Source of the DNA: Chitinophagaceae bacterium
GTDB taxonomy: Bacteria > Bacteroidota > Bacteroidia > Chitinophagales > Chitinophagaceae
DNA: 7,417 nt
NCBI GenBank assembly: GCA_025362915.1
Contig: JANYEU010000413.1
Location: 1-7,417, forward strand
Direction: 5' to 3'
Part shown: positions 1-7,104 of the stretch, piece by piece
How positions within the stretch are numbered: the stretch's first letter is position 1
Layout of the letters: every line of letters starts with the position of its first letter
The notes under the pieces: generated by a model
The model's input: only the letters and a program-made list of their open reading frames with translations
The model's database searches: none
Told to the model about the DNA's origin: nothing
Position numbers and translations under genes: made by a program

Positions 1-1696
1 ATGCATAAAGTCGGTTTGCCTTACTTGTTTTTTCCTCAGCTTTTTTGCGTTGGGTAATGTCTAGAGTTAAAATAAATACACCTTCAGGAACAGGTTGTAT
101 GCTAAGTTCAAACCATGCCGTTGATTTATCTGGGTATACAAATTCATTTTCCAGATGTTGAGAAGTATGTTCGTGCATACACCGATCAATAATTTCAAAA
201 ACCTCGGTATGTTCAATACCTGGATATTTTTCCATCATTGTATATCCAATCAATTCTTCTTTTAGATACCTGCCATGCGCTGCAACAGAATCGTTAATAT
301 AAATATAGCGGAAATCAAAATCAATTATCTGTATGCCCTCCATCATATTATCAAGGGTGTGCCGGAATTGCTTCTCGCTTTCCTCCAATTTCTTTTCATA
401 TTGTTGCTTAGCCTCTTCTTTTTCAAAAACATCAAGCGCAAAAGAAATGTCTCCTGCAGCTTCTACCAGCAGGTTTACTTCTTCCGTATCAAAAAAGTTA
501 ACATCCAACGAAGCACAACAAAAGGCACCTATTTCTTTTCCAGCTAGCTTTAATGGCAGGATCATTACCGAATTGTATCCCCTTGGCTTTGCCTGACCCT
601 TAAAGTTTTTCATCCCACTATCGTTATGCAAATCATTGCTCAAAGCATATTTACCAGTAGTTATGGCTCTTTCCAATGGGCTAAAAAGAAAATCTGGCCT
701 AGTGTAATATAGGTTATCATAAATATCAAACTCACTTGGCTTAATACCACTATGGGCAACCAAATTTACCTTGCCGGCATTTTCGTCAATCATGCCAACC
801 CATGCAAACTTAAATTTACCAATCTCAGTAGCAATCTCACATGCCTTATCAAACAGCGTTTGCCTGTCTTGTATGTGTACAATGCTTTGGTTTATCTGGC
901 TGTTAAAGGCATATAGTCGGTTTGCTTTTATCAGTTTTTTCTCTGCCTCCTTTTCTTTGGTAATGTTGCGCGAAATTTTTGATGCCCCAATAATGTTACC
1001 CTGAAAATCTGTAATGGGCGATATGGTAAGAGACACATTAATAATCTTGCCGTCCTTGCATATCCTTTCCGTTTCATAATGTTGCACACTTTCACCCTTC
1101 ACTATTTTTTCTATTATTTCCGTTTCTTCGTTTTGCAAGTGTGGCGGAATAAGGATAAAGATGTGCTTGCCAATTATTTCGGCTTCGGCATAGCCAAATA
1201 TTTTTTCTGCCCCCCTGTTCCAACTTGTAATAATGCCACCGAGCGTCTTGCTCAATATGGCATCCTCCGAAGAATTGATGATAGATGCAAACAGTGCTTT
1301 TTGTTCTTCAAATTTTTTCTTTTCGCTAATGTCATTAATGGCCGCCGTCACCCAAATGCCGCCTGCTGTAACAACCTGCGTCAACCCAATTTCTGCCAAA
1401 AATTCCATCCCATTTTTTTTCAAACCAAAAAGGCTTCCCCCTTCACCAAATATTTTTGTTTGGGTAGAAGTCAAAAACATATCTTTTATCCGAGGATGGC
1501 CTGCCGAAAAAAGTAAAGGGATAAGAATGTCGATAGATTGCCCCATCAGTTCCTCCTTTGTATAACCAAAAAGTTGTTCCGTCTTATTATTCAAATATAC
1601 AATCCTGGCTTCTTGGTTTACCAATATCCTTGCCATTGGGGCAGACTCTACAATTTGCTGAAATATCTCTTCATCGGGGATTATTGGCTGCGACAT
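1..1696 (-). CDS. Multidomain PAS/GAF sensor protein, probably a histidine kinase (C-terminus outside window)
   Basis: This is a signal-sensing protein. I read 565 codons without a stop from the ATG at 1696-1694 to the left edge. Domains in order: PAS 1 at about residues 8-125 (FGYTKEEL near 43-50, ending in NDISEKK); PAS 2 at about 133-248 (WNRGAEKIFGY at 159-169, a PAC-like CKDGK at 213-217, ending in RNITKEKEAE); GAF at about 262-425 (FAWVGMID at 297-304, LPLKLAGKEIGAFC at 380-393); a charged coiled linker at 425-445; PAS 3 at about 446-552 (ending LDITQRKKAEE). There is no signal peptide or membrane segment, so this part is cytoplasmic. The HisKA and ATPase domains expected of a hybrid or orphan sensor kinase would lie beyond the edge, so the kinase call is inference. 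A diguanylate cyclase or phosphatase output is also possible. The start has no Shine-Dalgarno; a weak TAAATTTA box lies about 16 bases upstream. The last residues repeat the linker that precedes the GAF domain. Confidence 0.87.
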   Translation of the reverse strand, partial: MSQPIIPDEEIFQQIVESAPMARILVNQEARIVYLNNKTEQLFGYTKEELMGQSIDILIPLLFSAGHPRIKDMFLTSTQTKIFGEGGSLFGLKKNGMEFLAEIGLTQVVTAGGIWVTAAINDISEKKKFEEQKALFASIINSSEDAILSKTLGGIITSWNRGAEKIFGYAEAEIIGKHIFILIPPHLQNEETEIIEKIVKGESVQHYETERICKDGKIINVSLTISPITDFQGNIIGASKISRNITKEKEAEKKLIKANRLYAFNSQINQSIVHIQDRQTLFDKACEIATEIGKFKFAWVGMIDENAGKVNLVAHSGIKPSEFDIYDNLYYTRPDFLFSPLERAITTGKYALSNDLHNDSGMKNFKGQAKPRGYNSVMILPLKLAGKEIGAFCCASLDVNFFDTEEVNLLVEAAGDISFALDVFEKEEAKQQYEKKLEESEKQFRHTLDNMMEGIQIIDFDFRYIYINDSVAAHGRYLKEELIGYTMMEKYPGIEHTEVFEIIDRCMHEHTSQHLENEFVYPDKSTAWFELSIQPVPEGVFILTLDITQRKKAEEKTSKANRLYA

Positions 1697-1794
1697 GCAA
1701 TAATTTTTAGGTAAATTTACAACGATTTTTTTATGGCTATCCCCTATTTGTTTTTTGCTTTATTTTCTTTATGATGTTCTCCTTTTTCGTTAAT

Positions 1795-1853
1795 CGTGAA
1801 GAACGGGAATCGTAAGTTTTGTCGTTCCATACTTGCAATTCCCGTTCCTCACG
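1795..1853. repeat. Long imperfect inverted repeat (hairpin) between two minus-strand genes
   Basis: Two 22-base arms (1795-1816 and 1832-1853) match at 19 of 22 positions. They contain a perfect 10-bp core, GAACGGGAAT at 1801-1810 against ATTCCCGTTC at 1838-1847, around a 15-base loop. The hairpin lies 62 bases beyond the stop of the 302-residue gene and about 100 bases before the sensor start, so it could end leftward transcription. No T-run follows it in that direction, so it is not a standard intrinsic terminator. A dispersed REP-like palindrome is equally likely. Confidence 0.8.
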
Positions 1854-1914
1854 GCTTACATCCAAACACTCATAATTCATAACCAATTACACCCCTTTAA
1901 GGGATGGGGCATCA

Positions 1915-2823
1915 CTACACCCCCACCATTTCCACCGTCATCTCCATTTTGTCGCCCAGTTTAAAGGTTATTATTTGTGTTTGGGTAACGTAACCCGCTG
2001 CGGTAAAAGTTACATGATAAGTACCGCCCACAAATTCAGCAATCTGTGCAACGCCCAATATATTGCTTGTGCCTTCTTTCAATAGCTCCACAATGTTCAC
2101 AATCCCGCCTTCTATGCCTATCAATGTTCCCGCCTTCAAAAAAGTAACTTTTAGTAAACTATGCTGCACATTTCCAGCAAAAACAAGGGCGTTTTTCAGG
2201 TCGGTTACCAGTTGCAGGTTGGCATTTGGTCCAATGGTATACGCTCCGTTTATCAGGTTTATCAACGTATCCTTGCAAGCAGTAGCATTTGCAAAAGCAG
2301 GAATGTACAATGCAGTTACCGTTTTTTGCGATGTACGCACACTTGCCGGTGCTTTCTGCAAGGTTTCCAAAAGGGCTATCGCAGTGGCAATGTCAGTTAG
2401 TTGCAATGCAGTCACCGACGTAGCGGCAATAATGGCCACTTTGTTCGTATTCAGCACCCCATAAGTATAGTTTGCCAACGTAATCATGGCGTTTATCTTA
2501 CCCTTAAAACTGGTATCATTGATGGTAAAATCCTTTATCAGTTGCTCATCTCCTTGCGTTTTTGCCCATTCCAATGCCAGCAAACAAGCGGCTTCCAACT
2601 TACTAATCACACTTTTCCGCGCATCGGCCTTCATTTTTGTTTTTGGTTTGGTGGCCTTTTTCTGTTTCTTGGCACTAATGGCATCTATTGCCGCAACAAA
2701 TGCCTTAAAGTTTACAATGGCAGCAAGCAACTGCGTGTTGCCCGCAAATGCACTTGAGTAGGCAGCCAAAAAAAGCAATACCTGTTGAAAAACTGAATAC
2801 TTCTCATTTTGATGATTGTCCAT
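1915..2823 (-). CDS. Bacteroidota protein of unknown function: helical N-terminal region and carboxypeptidase-regulatory-like C-terminal module
   Basis: The product is 302 residues and I cannot assign a function. Residues 5-50 are Ala/Leu-rich and helical, but with no basic start or clear cleavage site I do not call a signal peptide. Residues 51-75 are a Lys/Ala-rich basic linker. Residues 75-225 are mostly helical, with the segment LANYTYGVLN at 116-125 resembling the 'LA-YGV' pattern I associate with a common uncharacterised Bacteroidota family (from memory). Residues about 225-302 look like a small beta-sandwich: VTFLKAGTLIGIEGGIVNIV, then GGTYHVTFTAAGYVTQTQ at 266-283 and a final strand ending EMTVEMV. 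The 'G-Y-V-F-A-GY' run is typical of carboxypeptidase-regulatory-like modules. The start at 2823 is the only ATG in a frame that stays open upstream to 3174. No Shine-Dalgarno is present. A TACATTTT box about 20 bases upstream may serve as a weak -7 element. The coding call is firm because its length and composition far exceed those of the overlapping frames. Confidence 0.78.
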   Translation of the reverse strand: MDNHQNEKYSVFQQVLLFLAAYSSAFAGNTQLLAAIVNFKAFVAAIDAISAKKQKKATKPKTKMKADARKSVISKLEAACLLALEWAKTQGDEQLIKDFTINDTSFKGKINAMITLANYTYGVLNTNKVAIIAATSVTALQLTDIATAIALLETLQKAPASVRTSQKTVTALYIPAFANATACKDTLINLINGAYTIGPNANLQLVTDLKNALVFAGNVQHSLLKVTFLKAGTLIGIEGGIVNIVELLKEGTSNILGVAQIAEFVGGTYHVTFTAAGYVTQTQIITFKLGDKMEMTVEMVGV

Positions 2824-2919
2824 AATAATTGTTTTATGCGTTAAAATGTATAAGAATAAGTGTGAATGAATGGGAATAATTGAAGTTTCCTTGTATCTGA
2901 ACAGAGAATCACCAATTTT

Positions 2920-3171
2920 ATCTTTGAGTTCAGCAATAATATCTTTGAGTTCAGGAATGATATCTTTCGGTTCAGCAATATAATCTTTCGGTTCAGTAAT
3001 GATATCTTTGAGGTCAGCAATAATATCTTTCGGTTCAGCAATAATATCTTGAAGGTCAGCAATATAATTTTTGAGTTCAGCAATATAATCTTTGAAGTCA
3101 GTAATGATATTTCTCGATTCAGAGACATTATCTTTTGGTTCAGTAATATAATCTTTGCGTTCAGCAACCTG
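2920..3171. repeat. Twelve tandem 21-bp repeats
   Basis: Twelve consecutive units of exactly 21 bases start at 2920 and end at 3171 without any insertion or deletion. On the plus strand each begins with a form of ATCTTTSRGKTCAG and ends with a seven-base AT-rich tail such as CAATAAT, CAATATA or TAATGAT. Units at 2920, 2941, 3004 and 3025 are closest to consensus; those at 3109 and 3151 are the most diverged. There are no spacers, so this is not a CRISPR array. Because 21 is a multiple of three, long frames open by chance on both strands, including a 191-codon minus-strand frame at 2841-3416 rich in LLNSKI-type repeats, which I do not regard as a gene. The other open minus-strand frame reads as (I/Y)I(A/T)E(L/P)KD heptads. 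Role unknown. Confidence 0.96.
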
Positions 3172-3777
3172 ATTTTAGGCTGACCCCATATAAAACGGAA
3201 AGATGAAACGGGAAAAATAAGCGTAAGCGAGCTAAAAGAGTGAAGTGAAAGGCATTTATAGGCAATTGAAAATATTGGATGGCGTGTTTTGGAAGTTTTG
3301 GATTGCAATTTAAAAATTAGGCTATTTTCTGGTGGAGGTAGTGCTACCACATGCACCGTATTGAACAGTGGTGGAGCAAGACAGACCTTATTATATAAAA
3401 GCGTTTTTACAAACATGATTGTTTAACTTTATTGGAAGATGTGAAGATATAGGTTAATTGATGAATCGAAACTTATAATTCAAATCATAAAAACTACAAT
3501 TAAAATAATGGTTTTTTACAAGAAAATATAACAGACTTATGGTTATTCAGTATTTCTATTTGTAATATTCAACCCCTGTTTCAAACATGCGATCCTTTCC
3601 TTAAACTACTTTACGCTTTTAACCTATGTTCCATACATACCTATATCCCCTATGTGTTGAAGATTTTTTCTTTTAAATAAAGTGCCAAAACCAACAAAAC
3701 CCATCCTCACAAATCTTTATCAACCGTGTTATTATTCTACTACTAAATTTGCGGGCTTTAAATAGCAAAAAAATAGT
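3172..3777. other. Gene-free stretch between the repeat array and the glycosyltransferase gene
   Basis: No frame here has coding character I trust. Bases 3172-3420 are less AT-rich than what follows, and short frames are open on both strands. They include a minus-strand frame that continues through the repeat array, and a plus-strand frame ending at about 3420 that translates with a Gly/Ser-rich patch but has no ATG before its last codons. These could be remnants of a decayed gene or a dispersed repeat. Bases 3421-3740 are very AT-rich, with no strong hairpin, tRNA-like fold or conserved site that I can see. A promoter element for the rightward genes lies near the right end. Confidence 0.6.
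3744..3751 (+). promoter_or_regulatory. Probable Bacteroidota -7 promoter element (TAAATTTG)
   Basis: TAAATTTG matches the TAnnTTTG consensus of the Bacteroidota primary sigma factor. It sits 26 bases before the ATG of the glycosyltransferase gene, leaving a short leader. The upstream -33 box is poor; the nearest T-rich stretch, TTTAT at 3716-3720, is slightly too far. The position before the first gene of a rightward group supports the call. Confidence 0.45.
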
Positions 3778-4518
3778 ATGGTTGATGGAACAAAAATAGA
3801 TGGCATATATGTGGTTCATGGAATTACCGGATATGAGTTGCGCGAGGAACTACTGGAAAATCTATTGAATAAACAATATAAGCTTGATGCTGAATTTGTA
3901 ACAGAATCGAGGGTTCCAGAGGAGAATGAAGCCTTGCTACAAAAATATTTTATAGACGATATAAGAAACATATTGGGTAAGGGGTCTGCATTTTGCACGC
4001 TGGTTCATATCCTCATCTACGAAAAAATAATACAAAACAAGAACAGATACGCCATCATATTTGAAAACGATGTGTGCTTTATAGGAAACAAGTTTTTGGA
4101 GAAGATAAAACTGGTAGAAAAGGAGGCAGACACATTGGATGAAGGCTTTATCATATCATTAGAAAACTCTACGCTAGAATTTCCCTCGCTGTGGAAATTG
4201 AAAAAGAACAAATACCTGTACAAAGCGAAAAGTGGCAGATGTGCCGGGGCTTATATGATAGACAGAAAAGCTGCCGAGTTGATGCTGAACGACATAAAAA
4301 TAAATAAATGCAAGGACGTGATAGACTGGTGGCACAATGATTTGATAGACAGAAACGTGCTGAAAATGTATTGGGCACACCCAGCATTAACAGAACAGGG
4401 TTCGTTTAATGGCAAGCTGCCTTCGTCTATTTCCGTTAGAAACAATGGTTTTATAAGGCAGATACGCTGGAATGCACAAAAGATGTACAAAACGTACCTG
4501 TTGAGGTTATTTAGATAA
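3778..4518 (+). CDS. Glycosyltransferase family 25 protein (LPS/lipooligosaccharide-type)
   Basis: This enzyme probably transfers a sugar from a nucleotide sugar onto a surface glycan, acting at the cytoplasmic side of the inner membrane. The 246 residues follow the GT25 plan: an N-terminal strand IDGIYVVHG at 7-15 where the family usually has a 'V-I-N-L' strand; a helix ending in CTLVHILIYEKII at 73-85, equivalent to the family's 'C-x-x-SH' helix; the metal and sugar-nucleotide motif YAIIFENDV at 91-99, with E96 and D98 in place of the usual EDD; the GRCAGAYMIDRKAAELML stretch at 153-170; and VIDWW at 181-185 followed by HPALTEQGS at 201-209. There is no signal peptide or membrane helix, and the C-terminus is basic, which could help membrane contact. 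The ATG at 3778 follows an in-frame stop closely, so the start is well fixed. The donor and acceptor sugars cannot be read from the sequence. The exporter gene starts 25 bases downstream, suggesting one transcript. Confidence 0.87.
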   Translation: MVDGTKIDGIYVVHGITGYELREELLENLLNKQYKLDAEFVTESRVPEENEALLQKYFIDDIRNILGKGSAFCTLVHILIYEKIIQNKNRYAIIFENDVCFIGNKFLEKIKLVEKEADTLDEGFIISLENSTLEFPSLWKLKKNKYLYKAKSGRCAGAYMIDRKAAELMLNDIKINKCKDVIDWWHNDLIDRNVLKMYWAHPALTEQGSFNGKLPSSISVRNNGFIRQIRWNAQKMYKTYLLRLFR

Positions 4519-4543
4519 GCGTCCACACTAAAAAGAACACTAA

Positions 4544-6367
4544 ATGAAAATATTTTTAAGGTTATTGCAGTTTTCCAAACCCTACCATCACTATGTGCCA
4601 GAATACATTGTTTACATCTTTTTGTACATCATTTTTGGGTTATTGAATTTCACATTGCTGATTCCTTTGCTTGATGTATTGTTTAACAACAAGCAGCCAT
4701 TGGTTGCGGCAATGCCTACTTTTAGCTTCAGCATAGACTATTTTAAGGATTACTTTTATTATAACCTAAACAGTTATGTGCAAGCCCACGGCAAATTGGG
4801 TGTGCTGGTATATGTGTCCGGGGTTCTCTTTGCTTTTGTTTTATTGAAGAACCTGTTTGGTTATCTAAGCCAGAAAGTATTGACCAGAATGCGTGTGAAC
4901 CTACTAAGTAAACTTAGGCGCGATTTGTTTTTTCAGTACAGCAACCAGTCGTTGGCTTTCTATCATTACGAGAAAAAGGGCGATTTGCTATCCTCCATAA
5001 GTAACGATGTGATAGAAATAGAGAATTCCATTGCGGCATCGGTGCAAACCATTTTTAGAGAGCCGTTGGTTATCATTTCCACCTTCGGGATGCTGTTTTA
5101 TCTGTCGCCACACCTCACTTTGTTTACGCTTATCTTCTTCCCTATCTCTGGTTTTATTATTTCCAATATCTCCCGCAGGCTAAGAAAACAATCCAACGAA
5201 AACCAAAGTATGGTGGGTGTTGTGCTGAATATGGCAGAAGAAGCCATTTCTGGCATCAGGATTATCAAGAGTTTTAATGCAGAAAAGATATTGAACAAAA
5301 AGTTCAACGATGCCAATACCAAGCTTTCTACTACGCTAAAGTCTATTGTAAACCAGCGGGAACTCGCTTCTCCACTATCAGAAGTGTTGGGCGTATTGGT
5401 TATCTTGGTCATCATTATTTATGGGGGCTCTTTAATTATTGAAGGAAAAAGTACCCTTACTGCTTCTGGTTTCATTGCCTACATCGCCTTTTATTTCCAG
5501 ATAATACAACCGGCAAAAAACACGGCCAATGCGTTCACATTTTTACAAAGAGGATTATCTGCCGGAGAGCGTGTGCTGCGCATTATTGATATGCCACACG
5601 ACATTGCAGACAAGGAAAATGCCATTTCGAAACCTTCATTCGATCATGAAATAGTGTACAACAATGTTTCTTTTGCCTATAAGGATGATCCAATCTTGAA
5701 GGGATTGACCACTACCATACCTAAAGGAAAAACAATTGCCTTGGTAGGGGAGAGTGGTGCGGGTAAATCGACCTTTGCCGATTTGATTCCTCGTTTTTAT
5801 GATGTGGTGGGCGGAAGTATTACTATTGATGGGATAGATATAAGAGATATTAAGGTGAAGGATTTGCGTTCGCTGATATCAATTGTATCTCAGGAAGCCA
5901 TTCTTTTTAATGATTCTGTACTCAATAATATTACTTTGGGAAGTGATGTAATAGATATTGAGAAGGCGATTGATGCGGCCAAGATTGCGAATGCCCATGA
6001 GTTTATCTTGCAATTGGAAAAGGGTTATGACACAGAAATTGGTGATAGGGGCATGAGGCTGAGTGGCGGACAAAAGCAACGGCTGACCATTGCGCGGGCC
6101 ATTTATAAGAATGCCCCGATATTGATTCTGGATGAAGCAACTTCATCGTTAGATACCGAGAGTGAACGTTTGGTACAAGATGCCATCAATAAGATGATGC
6201 AAAACAGAACGAGTGTGGTTATTGCCCACCGTTTAAGTACCATCAGGCACGCCGATGAGATAATTGTTTTGCAAAAAGGTAACATTATTGAGCGTGGCAA
6301 CCACGAACAATTACTGGCAGCGGGCGGTATGTATAAGAAGTTGATAGAAATGCAAGAGATGAAGTAG
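4544..6367 (+). CDS. MsbA-type ABC exporter, fused permease and ATPase
   Basis: This is a half-transporter of 607 residues that would work as a homodimer in the inner membrane, using ATP to move a hydrophobic substrate outward. The membrane domain covers about residues 1-330 with six predicted helices, near 20-45, 85-108, 168-187, 189-208, 278-300 and 308-326. The ATPase domain is complete: A-loop Y379, Walker A GESGAGKST at 402-410, Q-loop Q450, signature LSGGQ at 506-510, Walker B ending D530-E531, D-loop SSLD at 534-537 and H-loop H562. Length and order match the MsbA/lipid-exporter group (IPR/Pfam ABC_membrane plus ABC_tran architecture). Its position just after a GT25 gene favours lipid A core, lipooligosaccharide or another lipid-linked glycan as the substrate. 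A multidrug or peptide exporter cannot be excluded, so I give no gene symbol. The start ATG is preceded by AAAAAGAAC, a weak ribosome-binding context normal for this phylum. Confidence 0.94.
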   Translation: MKIFLRLLQFSKPYHHYVPEYIVYIFLYIIFGLLNFTLLIPLLDVLFNNKQPLVAAMPTFSFSIDYFKDYFYYNLNSYVQAHGKLGVLVYVSGVLFAFVLLKNLFGYLSQKVLTRMRVNLLSKLRRDLFFQYSNQSLAFYHYEKKGDLLSSISNDVIEIENSIAASVQTIFREPLVIISTFGMLFYLSPHLTLFTLIFFPISGFIISNISRRLRKQSNENQSMVGVVLNMAEEAISGIRIIKSFNAEKILNKKFNDANTKLSTTLKSIVNQRELASPLSEVLGVLVILVIIIYGGSLIIEGKSTLTASGFIAYIAFYFQIIQPAKNTANAFTFLQRGLSAGERVLRIIDMPHDIADKENAISKPSFDHEIVYNNVSFAYKDDPILKGLTTTIPKGKTIALVGESGAGKSTFADLIPRFYDVVGGSITIDGIDIRDIKVKDLRSLISIVSQEAILFNDSVLNNITLGSDVIDIEKAIDAAKIANAHEFILQLEKGYDTEIGDRGMRLSGGQKQRLTIARAIYKNAPILILDEATSSLDTESERLVQDAINKMMQNRTSVVIAHRLSTIRHADEIIVLQKGNIIERGNHEQLLAAGGMYKKLIEMQEMK

Positions 6368-6379
6368 GTTAACCGCCTT

Positions 6380-6434
6380 CCGTCAACCGTTTACCGAGGT
6401 GCCACTGTCGGTTGACGGTACATCGGTAAACGGT
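6380..6434. repeat. Interleaved inverted repeats after the ABC exporter gene
   Basis: Two pairs of arms overlap here. CCGTCAACCG (6380-6389) pairs with CGGTTGACGG (6409-6418), and ACCGTTTACCGA (6386-6397) pairs with TCGGTAAACGGT (6423-6434). Both are perfect, of 10 and 12 bp. The order is A-B-A'-B', so the two stems compete or could form a pseudoknot. The right arms are also near-direct repeats of each other (CGGTTGACGGTA and CGGTAAACGGTA). No T-run follows, so a standard terminator is unlikely. A REP-like extragenic element or a processing site between the two genes is more plausible. Confidence 0.85.
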
Positions 6435-6449
6435 AAACAAAGAATAGGC

Positions 6450-7091
6450 ATGATAAATTTTATTCCCATATTCCCTTTGGGGATTGTAGTTTTTCCGGAT
6501 GAAGTGCTGAATCTGCACATTTTTGAACCCCGTTATAAGCAACTGGTCAATGATTGTTATGCGGAGGCAAAGCCTTTTGGTATCCCTACTGTGTTGGAGA
6601 ATGGTGTAAACGAAATGGGAACGGTGGTGGAAATTGTGGAGGTTGTGGAAGTATATCATGATGGAAAGATGGACATACGGACCAAAGGCTTGCAGGTATT
6701 CAAGATGCTGGAATTGGTAAAAACAATACCCGATAAACTCTATAGCGGTGCCATTGTAAACTATCCAGCCAATATTACCAGACAGAATAATTCGCTAATG
6801 GCAGTGGTTCTTCCATTGGTAAAGGAATTGCACAGACTATTAAACGTTCAGAAGGATTTTAAAAAGCCTGAATTGGAGTTGGTCAGTTATGATATAGCCC
6901 ATCATATCGGTTTGCCTGTAAAGGATGAATATGAATTGCATGGAATATTGTATGAGTCGCAACGGTTGGAATATATCAGGCGGCACTTACAAAAGATAAT
7001 CCCCATCATTTCCGATACGGAAAACCTAAAAGAGAGGATACAGCTAAACGGGCACTTCAGGGAACTGAAAGGGTTTAACTTTGATCTATGA
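6450..7091 (+). CDS. Stand-alone LON substrate-binding-domain protein
   Basis: The product is 213 residues and carries only the N-terminal substrate-binding domain of Lon protease (LON_substr_bdg/PUA-like). It has no AAA+ module and no Ser-Lys protease domain, so it is not itself a protease. Hallmarks: IPIFPLGIVVFPDEVLNLHI at 5-24 with the invariant-type EPRYKQLV at 26-33; FGI at 43-45; GTVVEIVEV at 57-65 followed by DGKMDIRTKG at 71-80; then an alpha-helical C-terminal half from about 110 containing LPVKDEYELHGILYES and ending near residue 200. The family is widespread, and its role is mostly unproven, possibly binding misfolded protein or acting as an adaptor. I chose the ATG at 6450 because it starts right at the conserved first strand. 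An in-frame ATG at 6399 would add 17 residues, but it lies inside the inverted repeat and those residues look non-protein-like. The gene starts 82 bases after the exporter stop. Confidence 0.88.
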   Translation: MINFIPIFPLGIVVFPDEVLNLHIFEPRYKQLVNDCYAEAKPFGIPTVLENGVNEMGTVVEIVEVVEVYHDGKMDIRTKGLQVFKMLELVKTIPDKLYSGAIVNYPANITRQNNSLMAVVLPLVKELHRLLNVQKDFKKPELELVSYDIAHHIGLPVKDEYELHGILYESQRLEYIRRHLQKIIPIISDTENLKERIQLNGHFRELKGFNFDL

Positions 7092-7104
7092 TTGAATGAT
7101 TTAG

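Noticed and set aside
275..1565. Several plus-strand frames of 77-145 codons
   Set aside because: They lie opposite the PAS/GAF sensor gene, whose translation is coherent throughout; they are antisense shadows.
1711..1720. Perfect palindrome GTAAATTTAC just before the sensor start, as an operator
   Set aside because: A 10-base AT palindrome is expected by chance in this composition, and it overlaps a weak -7-like box; nothing else supports an operator.
2919..3011. Repeated TATCTTTG promoter boxes on the plus strand within the array
   Set aside because: Only three units match TAnnTTTG exactly, and the spacing to any upstream TTTG is about 13 bases, too short for a -33/-7 pair. The match follows from the repeat sequence.
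2920..3171. CRISPR array
   Set aside because: The units are directly adjacent with no unique spacers, and they vary in sequence.
3337..3348. Inverted repeat GGTAG-TG-CTACC
   Set aside because: A 5-bp stem with a 2-base loop cannot form a stable RNA hairpin and has no supporting context.
2841..3416. A 191-codon minus-strand frame with repeated LLNSKI-type residues
   Set aside because: Most of its length is the 21-bp array read in a second frame that happens to have no stop. The rest is of low-quality composition, and it overlaps the heptad frame that is in phase with the real gene.
3282..3420. Short plus-strand open frame with a Gly/Ser-rich patch
   Set aside because: It has no usable start codon and no recognisable motif, and ends within AT-rich DNA.
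6399..6449. Upstream ATG extending the LON-domain protein by 17 residues
   Set aside because: The added codons fall in the inverted repeat, and the conserved domain starts exactly at the later ATG.
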